A stretch of DNA of 33,371 nt. Source: an uncultured Bacteroidota bacterium (GTDB taxonomy: Bacteria; Bacteroidota; Bacteroidia; Flavobacteriales; Flavobacteriaceae). Under the pieces are notes generated by a model. It searched no databases. It was not told the DNA's origin and saw only the letters and a list, made by a program, of their open reading frames with translations. How positions within the stretch are numbered: position 1 is the first letter of the stretch; every line of letters starts with the position of its first letter. This document shows, piece by piece, positions 27,403 to 33,371 of this stretch. The translations under genes and the position numbers were made by a program. The stretch lies in the NCBI GenBank assembly GCA_903889745.1, contig CAISYO010000097.1, forward strand, positions 1 through 33,371. The letters run 5' to 3'.

Positions 27403-27975
27403 ATGCACGCAGATTATATAATTGATGAACAATTTACCGATATTATTTATGCAGAGAATGATATCAAGTTTAAAGAATATGAAAATTGCACGTTTACTAA
27501 ATGCGATTTTACAGCGTGTTCATTTACCGCAGTAACGTTTATAGATTGTAATTTTTTTGATTGTAATTTTAAAAACACAAAAATCAACCACGTTTCGTTG
27601 CGGGATGTATGGTTTACCAATTGCGATTTTACGGCGGTTAACTTTGCCATGACCGATCAAATTTTATATGAATTTCACTTCAAAGACAGTTTGTTAGATT
27701 ATGCCCAATTTTACAGTTTGAAACTAAAAAAAATGCAATTCATTAATTGTAGTATGATTGCGGTAGACATTATGGAAAGCGATTTAACCGAAGCGTTATT
27801 TGATAATTGTAATTTAAGACATGCCGTTTTCATAGGCACCACTGCTAATAAAACCGATTTTTCTAGCAGTTATGATTTCATCATAGATCCTGAAAAAAAC
27901 AAACTAAAAAGAGCTATTTTTTCCACTGAAAATTTGGCGGGTCTTTTGAAAAAATATGACTTGGTAATAAAATAG
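27403..27975 (+). CDS. Pentapeptide-repeat protein, Qnr/MfpA-like
   Basis: CTFTKCDFTACSFTAVTFIDCNFFDCNF; NCDFTAVNF; ESDLTEALFDNCNLRHAVF; Qnr-like C-terminus SYDFIIDPEKNKLKRAIFS. Confidence 0.85.
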   Translation: MHADYIIDEQFTDIIYAENDIKFKEYENCTFTKCDFTACSFTAVTFIDCNFFDCNFKNTKINHVSLRDVWFTNCDFTAVNFAMTDQILYEFHFKDSLLDYAQFYSLKLKKMQFINCSMIAVDIMESDLTEALFDNCNLRHAVFIGTTANKTDFSSSYDFIIDPEKNKLKRAIFSTENLAGLLKKYDLVIK

Positions 27976-28095
27976 TTGATTGAATTGCTTATCTTCAATA
28001 AATTACAAATCAACTATTGCAGTAAGTTTATGTTTTTGTTAACATGCTAGATAATTATATTCATTAAATTCGTTAATCAATTCAATAAATAAACT

Positions 28096-28656
28096 ATGAA
28101 AAAGATCATAACTGTGTTCATCATAACTGTAGTTATAATTAGCAGCCAATTATTCACCAATTGTGAAGAAAAAAAAGAAACTACAACTATTTCGAAACCG
28201 GCACCCCAACCGCTAACAGAAGCGCAACAAAAAGCTAATCGGGAAGCGCGAGCAAAATGGGAAGCTTCACCCGATGGCATCGAATACAAAAAATGGCAAA
28301 ACTCGCCGGAAGGAAAAAAAATAAAAGTCAGTCATGACAAAATAAGAAAGCAACTTCAAGAATTCACAACCATGGAAGCCGTAGTAACTTCGGTTACGTT
28401 TGAGCGTCAGGGAACAAAAGGAAAAGTTCCAAAATGGCTGTTGGTGCAAATTGAAGGCGAAACTTACATGATGCAATTTATTTCTAAAGAGTTTGAACAA
28501 TTGAAAAGCTTGCAAGTCAACGATAAAATTAGCCTGAAAAGCCGCAGTGCTGGGTATTCCAACAATCATCCGTATTTGATTATTACGGGCGATTATATTG
28601 CAAAAGATAATAAAGTGCTTTTTAAACGCGACTTAAGTAAAAATAATCGTTGTTAA
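28096..28656 (+). CDS. Putative lipoprotein, unknown function
   Basis: MKKIITVFIITVVIISSQLFTNCEEKK: signal peptide-like start with nearby Cys. Confidence 0.65.
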   Translation: MKKIITVFIITVVIISSQLFTNCEEKKETTTISKPAPQPLTEAQQKANREARAKWEASPDGIEYKKWQNSPEGKKIKVSHDKIRKQLQEFTTMEAVVTSVTFERQGTKGKVPKWLLVQIEGETYMMQFISKEFEQLKSLQVNDKISLKSRSAGYSNNHPYLIITGDYIAKDNKVLFKRDLSKNNRC

Positions 28657-28679
28657 ATATAGTAAACGTTTTACAAAAT

Positions 28680-28715
28680 AATCCCGAGCGAAAACTCGGG
28701 ATTCTTTTTTTTTAA
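28680..28715 (+). terminator. Rho-independent terminator
   Basis: AATCCCGAG-cgaaaa-CTCGGGATTctttttttttt. Confidence 0.85.
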
Positions 28716-28719
28716 TATA

Positions 28720-31347
28720 CTATTTCAAACCGGCCAAACTTTGCTCAATCATCGCAATTTTTGCCAAAGCATCGGCTTCTTTTTTGCGTTCGTTGGCAAT
28801 CACTTGTTCGGGTGCGCCGGCTACAAATTTCTCGTTAGACAATTTGCCTTGCACCGAGCGTAAGAATCCTTTGGTGTAGTTTAACTCTTCGGTTAATTTT
28901 GCAATTTCTGCTTCCACATCAATAGCGCCCGTAATCGGAATAAAATACTCGTTTGATTTCACACGATACGATAAGGCTCCGTCTACTTTATCTGAAACAT
29001 ACTCCAAGGTACTTACGTTTCCTAATTTCTGCACCACGGCATCAAAATAGGTTGCGGCTTTTTCATTATTCATCACGCGCAATTCAATGGCATCTCTAAA
29101 CGGAATATTTTTATCTTTACGAATGGTTCTAATTCCTGAAATGACTTCGGTAGCAAAATCAAAATCAGCAATTAATTGTGCATTAAAAGGTTTGGCTGTT
29201 GGCCACTCCCCTACAATCAACGCTTGTTCTGGTGTTCTTTCGGCAATGTGGTGCCACAATTCTTCCGTTAAAAACGGCATAAACGGATGCAACAATTTCA
29301 AGTTGTTTTCCAACATTTCAATGGCTTTGTCAAAAGTTGCTTTATCAATTGGTTGTTGGTAGCCTGGTTTGATCATTTCTAAGAACCACGAACAAAAATC
29401 GTCCCAAACCAATTTGTAAATACCCATTAAAGCATCCGACAAACGGTATTTATCAAAATTATCTTCAATTTCAACTAAGGTTTGTTGCAATTTCGCTTCG
29501 TACCATTCAATCGCCACTTTAGACGATTCGGGTTGAGTAATATCGGCTACTTCCCATCCTTTGATCAGTTTGAAGGCGTTCCAAATTTTATTAGCAAATC
29601 CTTTTCCTTGGTTGCATAATTCTTCATCAAATAAAATATCGTTTCCTGCCGAAGCACTTAATAATAATCCTACACGAACTCCATCGGCACCAAATTTTTC
29701 AATTAATCCCAATGGTTCAGGCGAATTCCCTAATGATTTAGACATTTTACGTCCTTGCTTATCACGAACTAATCCGGTTAAATATACGTTTGAAAATGGT
29801 TTTTCGCCGGCATATTCATAACCTGCAATAATCATACGTGCTACCCAGAAGAACAAAATATCGGGTCCGGTAACTAAATCATTTGTTGGATAATAGTATT
29901 TAAAATCTTCATTTTCTGGGTTTAAAACGCCTCCAAAAACGGCCATTGGCCATAACCATGAAGAAAACCAAGTATCTAATGCATCGGCATCTTGTCTTAG
30001 GTCGTTTATGGTTAATTGTTTATTGTTGGTTTTGGCTTGTGCTAAAGCTAAAGCTTCTTCTTTGGTTTCAGCTACAACGAAATCTTCTTTTCCGTCGCCA
30101 TAATAATACGCTGGAATTTGTTGTCCCCACCATAATTGGCGCGAAATATTCCAATCGCGAATGTTGTTTAACCAATGCGCGTAGGTATTGTTGAAACGGC
30201 TTGGATATAATTTAACATCATCAGATTCTAAAACGGCTTTGATTGCAGGTTTTACCAAATCTTCCATTTTTAAGAACCATTGATCGGATAAACGAGGTTC
30301 GATAACAGCTTTCGTTCGTTCAGAAGTTCCTACTTTATTCAAATGGGTCTCTGTTTTTGCTAAAGCACCTATAGTTTCAAGCTCTTTAGCAATTTCTTCA
30401 CGAACAACGAATCTGTCTTTCCCTTGGTAATGCAATCCGAAAGAATTCAAAGTAGCATCTTCATTGAAAATATCGATGATTTCTAAATTGTGTTTATCGC
30501 CTAAAGTTTTATCGTTTGTATCGTGCGCCGGTGTTACTTTTAAGCAACCGGTTCCAAATTCTACATCAACATATTCGTCTTCAATAATAGGAATCACTCG
30601 ACCACAAATAGGTACAATAGCTTTTTTACCTTTCAAATGCGTAAAACGCTCATCATTCGGATTGATGCAAATGGCAGTATCTCCAAAAATGGTTTCGGGA
30701 CGCGTGGTTGCTACGGTTAAAAAATCAGATGAACCTTCAATCTTATAATTAATAAAATACAATTTTCCTTGGCGTTCTTCAAAGATTACTTCTTCGTCAG
30801 ATAATGTGGTTTTTGCTTCTGGATCCCAGTTTACCATTCGGTAACCGCGATAAATTAATCCTTTGTTGTATAAATCTACAAACGAATGAATTACAGAAGC
30901 TGACATATCGTCATCCATTGTAAACTTGGTACGATTCCAATCGCATGAACAACCTAATTGTTTTAGTTGTTCTAAAATGGTTCCGCCGTATTTATCAGTC
31001 CATTCCCAGGCATGTTTTAGAAATTCTTCGCGCGTTAAATCATTTTTATTGATGCCTTCTTCTTTTAACTTGGCCACTACTTTTGCTTCGGTTGCAATAG
31101 AAGCATGATCGGTTCCTGGTACCCAACACGCATTGAATCCTTTTAAACGCGCACGACGAATTAATACATCTTGAATGGTATTATTCAACATGTGCCCCAT
31201 GTGTAAGACTCCCGTTACATTAGGTGGCGGAATAACAATTGTATAGGGCGTTCTATGGTCGGGTTTTGAAGAAAAATAATCATTTTTCATCCAATAGGCG
31301 TACCATTTTTGTTCTACTTCTTTAGCGTTGAATTGTGCGGGAATCAT
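28720..31347 (-). CDS. valS: Valine--tRNA ligase
   Basis: 875 aa; [49 protein letters not shown]. Confidence 0.97.
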   Translation of the reverse strand: MIPAQFNAKEVEQKWYAYWMKNDYFSSKPDHRTPYTIVIPPPNVTGVLHMGHMLNNTIQDVLIRRARLKGFNACWVPGTDHASIATEAKVVAKLKEEGINKNDLTREEFLKHAWEWTDKYGGTILEQLKQLGCSCDWNRTKFTMDDDMSASVIHSFVDLYNKGLIYRGYRMVNWDPEAKTTLSDEEVIFEERQGKLYFINYKIEGSSDFLTVATTRPETIFGDTAICINPNDERFTHLKGKKAIVPICGRVIPIIEDEYVDVEFGTGCLKVTPAHDTNDKTLGDKHNLEIIDIFNEDATLNSFGLHYQGKDRFVVREEIAKELETIGALAKTETHLNKVGTSERTKAVIEPRLSDQWFLKMEDLVKPAIKAVLESDDVKLYPSRFNNTYAHWLNNIRDWNISRQLWWGQQIPAYYYGDGKEDFVVAETKEEALALAQAKTNNKQLTINDLRQDADALDTWFSSWLWPMAVFGGVLNPENEDFKYYYPTNDLVTGPDILFFWVARMIIAGYEYAGEKPFSNVYLTGLVRDKQGRKMSKSLGNSPEPLGLIEKFGADGVRVGLLLSASAGNDILFDEELCNQGKGFANKIWNAFKLIKGWEVADITQPESSKVAIEWYEAKLQQTLVEIEDNFDKYRLSDALMGIYKLVWDDFCSWFLEMIKPGYQQPIDKATFDKAIEMLENNLKLLHPFMPFLTEELWHHIAERTPEQALIVGEWPTAKPFNAQLIADFDFATEVISGIRTIRKDKNIPFRDAIELRVMNNEKAATYFDAVVQKLGNVSTLEYVSDKVDGALSYRVKSNEYFIPITGAIDVEAEIAKLTEELNYTKGFLRSVQGKLSNEKFVAGAPEQVIANERKKEADALAKIAMIEQSLAGLK

Positions 31348-31442
31348 ATAATTTTTAGATTTCAGATATTAGATTTTTGATTTCAGATTTACGCTGAATA
31401 TTTTTAAAACAACGATTACAAAAAATCGAAAAATTAGCTTTC

Positions 31443-31520
31443 TAGCCCCGATGGAAGCGGCACCTTGTAGAGCGAACAGCGGGAAAATGGATTACAAATA
31501 AATCCCGAGCCATTCGCTAC
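31443..31520 (+). ncRNA. Structured intergenic repeat element (TAGCCCCGAT...GCGGC type; possibly Flavo-1-like)
   Basis: TAGCCCCGATGGAAGCGGCACCTTGTAGAGCGAACAGCGGGAAAATGGATTACAAATAAATCCCGAGCCATTCGCT; pairings AGCGAA/TTCGCT and GGGA/TCCC, plus GCC/GGC hairpin. Second degenerate copy at 11430. Confidence 0.5.
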
Positions 31521-31661
31521 TCAATAAAAAAGCAACTTTGGTATGTTTTTTGTATTACTAAGTGCAAAAGTAACGATAACACTAAAATAAAAAAAATGTT
31601 AGGTGTAGTTTGTTCGTTACTTATATTTATTTAATTTTACAGCAACCTATTAATTAATAAA

Positions 31662-32090
31662 ATGATGAAAAAATTATTTGTTTTTATTACCGTATTGATT
31701 GGTTTGACTTCCCTAGCTCAAAAAGGTCCTAAAATTGAGTTTAAAGAAGAAACCATCAATTATGGAGAAGTGGAAAAAGGAAAAGATGATGGTATTCGTG
31801 TATTTGAATTTACAAATACGGGAGACGAACCTCTTTTAATTAAAAATGCTAAATCGAGTTGTGGTTGTACCGTTCCTGAATGGCCAAAAGATCCTATAGC
31901 TCCAGGTGCTAAAGGTCAGATAAAAGTGCAATACAACATGAATCCTGGTCCAATTAGTAAAACCATTACTATTGAGAGTAATGCCACTAATAAACCCGAT
32001 GGAATGGTTCCTCTGCGAATTAAAGGAACTGTAATTGTAAAAGAAGAAGTAAGTCCCTTAGTCAAGAAAAAGACCTTACCTAATTCATAA
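31662..32090 (+). CDS. DUF1573 domain-containing secreted protein
   Basis: Signal peptide; IEFKEETINYGEVEKGKDDGIRVFEFTNTGDEPLLIKNAKSSCGCTVPEWPKDPIAPG. Confidence 0.92.
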   Translation: MMKKLFVFITVLIGLTSLAQKGPKIEFKEETINYGEVEKGKDDGIRVFEFTNTGDEPLLIKNAKSSCGCTVPEWPKDPIAPGAKGQIKVQYNMNPGPISKTITIESNATNKPDGMVPLRIKGTVIVKEEVSPLVKKKTLPNS

Positions 32091-32096
32091 AAAAGC

Positions 32097-32126
32097 AAGC
32101 CTCATATAAATTGAGGCTTTTTTTAA
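32097..32126 (+). terminator. Rho-independent terminator
   Basis: AAGCCTCA-tataaat-TGAGGCTTTTTTT. Confidence 0.85.
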
Positions 32127-32189
32127 AAAATAATAGTAGGTAATTCACAAAAAAAAATCGCAATTTTGCGAATCTTAAAATAATATACC

Positions 32190-33371
32190 ATGCCAAAAGT
32201 TTCAATAAAAGGTCAACAAATGCCTGAATCTCCAATTAGAAAATTGGTTCCCTACGCTGAAATTGCAAAGAAGAAAGGTCACAAAGTGTATCATTTAAAC
32301 ATTGGACAACCCGATATTAAAACGCCTGAAGTTGCACTTCAAGCTGTAAAAAATGCTGACATTAGTGTTTTAGAATATAGTCATTCTGCTGGTTTTGAGA
32401 GCTACAGAACAAAACTATCGCAATACTATAGAAATCACGGTTTACCTATTGAAACACAAGATATTATTATTACTACAGGTGGTTCTGAAGCTTTGCTTTT
32501 TGCTATGGGAAGCACCATGGATAGCGGTGATGAAATCATAATTCCTGAACCTTTTTATGCTAATTATAATGGTTTTTCTACTGCTTCAGGTGTAAAAGTA
32601 GTTCCTGTAATTTCTGGAATTGAAACCGGTTTTGCTTTACCTCCTATTGAAGCTTTTGAAAAATTAATTACGCCAAAAACAAAAGCAATCTTAATTTGTA
32701 ATCCAGGTAACCCAACAGGTTATTTGTATTCACATGAAGAAATTTTAAAATTGGCAGAAATAGTAAAAAAGCACGATTTGTTTTTGATTGCTGATGAAGT
32801 GTATAGAGAATTTATTTATGATGGTGAAAAACATTTTTCGGTAATGAATGTTGCTGGTTTAGAAGAGCAAGCTATTATGATTGATTCGGTTTCAAAACGA
32901 TATAGTATGTGTGGGGCAAGAATTGGCTGCATTGTTTCAAAAAACAAAGAAGTTATGGCAACGGCAATGAAATTTGCACAAGCACGATTGAGTCCGCCAA
33001 CCTATGCCCAAATTGCAAGTGAAGCTGCTTTAGAAACTCCACAAAGCTATTTTGACGATGTCATTACTGAATATAAAGAAAGAAGAGATGTCTTAATTGC
33101 AGCATTACAAAAAATTGATGGGGTTACAGTTGCTACTCCAAAAGGAGCTTTCTACTGTATTGCTAAATTACCCGTTGAAAATGCCGATAAATTTGCCCAA
33201 TGGTTGTTAGAATCGTATGATTTTAATGGCGAAACTGTTATGGTTGCTCCTGCAGCTGGGTTTTACTCAACACCAAACGTAGGCCTTGATGAAGTGCGTA
33301 TTGCTTATGTGCTAAAAAAAGAAGATTTGATTAAGGCTGTTGAAATTCTAAAAGAAGCAATTATGCAATAC
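32190..33371 (+). CDS. Pyridoxal phosphate-dependent class I/II aminotransferase (aspartate aminotransferase family), runs off window end
   Basis: Not in ORF track (no stop in window). 394 codons open from ATG 32190: MPKVSIKGQQMPESPIRKLVPYAEIAKKKGHKVYHLNIGQPDIKTPE...ICNPGNPTGYLYS...ADEVYREFIYDG...SVSKRYSMCGARIG. Confidence 0.95.
   Translation, partial: MPKVSIKGQQMPESPIRKLVPYAEIAKKKGHKVYHLNIGQPDIKTPEVALQAVKNADISVLEYSHSAGFESYRTKLSQYYRNHGLPIETQDIIITTGGSEALLFAMGSTMDSGDEIIIPEPFYANYNGFSTASGVKVVPVISGIETGFALPPIEAFEKLITPKTKAILICNPGNPTGYLYSHEEILKLAEIVKKHDLFLIADEVYREFIYDGEKHFSVMNVAGLEEQAIMIDSVSKRYSMCGARIGCIVSKNKEVMATAMKFAQARLSPPTYAQIASEAALETPQSYFDDVITEYKERRDVLIAALQKIDGVTVATPKGAFYCIAKLPVENADKFAQWLLESYDFNGETVMVAPAAGFYSTPNVGLDEVRIAYVLKKEDLIKAVEILKEAIMQY

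Noticed and set aside
27447-27650. Minus-strand ORF 27447-27650 opposite the pentapeptide gene
   Set aside because: Antisense reading of pentapeptide-repeat codons; no independent support.
29946-30194. Plus-strand [26 protein letters not shown]...
   Set aside because: Antisense to valS; low-complexity translation.

Overview
This window looks like a low-GC Flavobacteriaceae/Bacteroidota chromosome segment, judged from protein content, absence of obvious Shine-Dalgarno sites and TAnnTTTG-like promoters. Most of it is housekeeping: a partial LptF/LptG-type permease, tgt, a split transketolase, an RlmL-like THUMP methyltransferase, a SAM methyltransferase, a ZIP transporter, murQ, TerC, fhs, parC and parE type II topoisomerase subunits, ychF, ferredoxin, a LuxC-type acyl-CoA reductase, serC, a serA-like gene, folE, msrA, a LolD-like ATPase, TIGR02757, tRNA-Ala(GGC), a Qnr-like pentapeptide protein, valS, a DUF1573 protein and a partial aminotransferase missing from the ORF track. 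Two zones stand out. (1) About 3.7-6.06 kb is an accessory insertion: a putative TOPRIM-fold protein whose 3' end runs into a REP-like hairpin repeat, a stand-alone polyvalent-protein kinase domain between diverged direct repeats, and hairpin/GTTAGGC-type boundary motifs. (2) About 16.05-16.58 kb is a frameshifted GxxExxY gene inserted between parE and parC. A ~50-nt ACTTTGTG-type repeat lies directly upstream of both the GxxExxY and parC start codons, with a third, inverted copy beside parE. Related start-codon-proximal repeats precede the transketolase C-subunit and ychF. A structured intergenic element occurs near 31.44 kb with a degenerate inverted copy at 11.43 kb. No CRISPR array, rRNA, prophage or transposase gene was seen. 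All calls are by eye; no searches were run.
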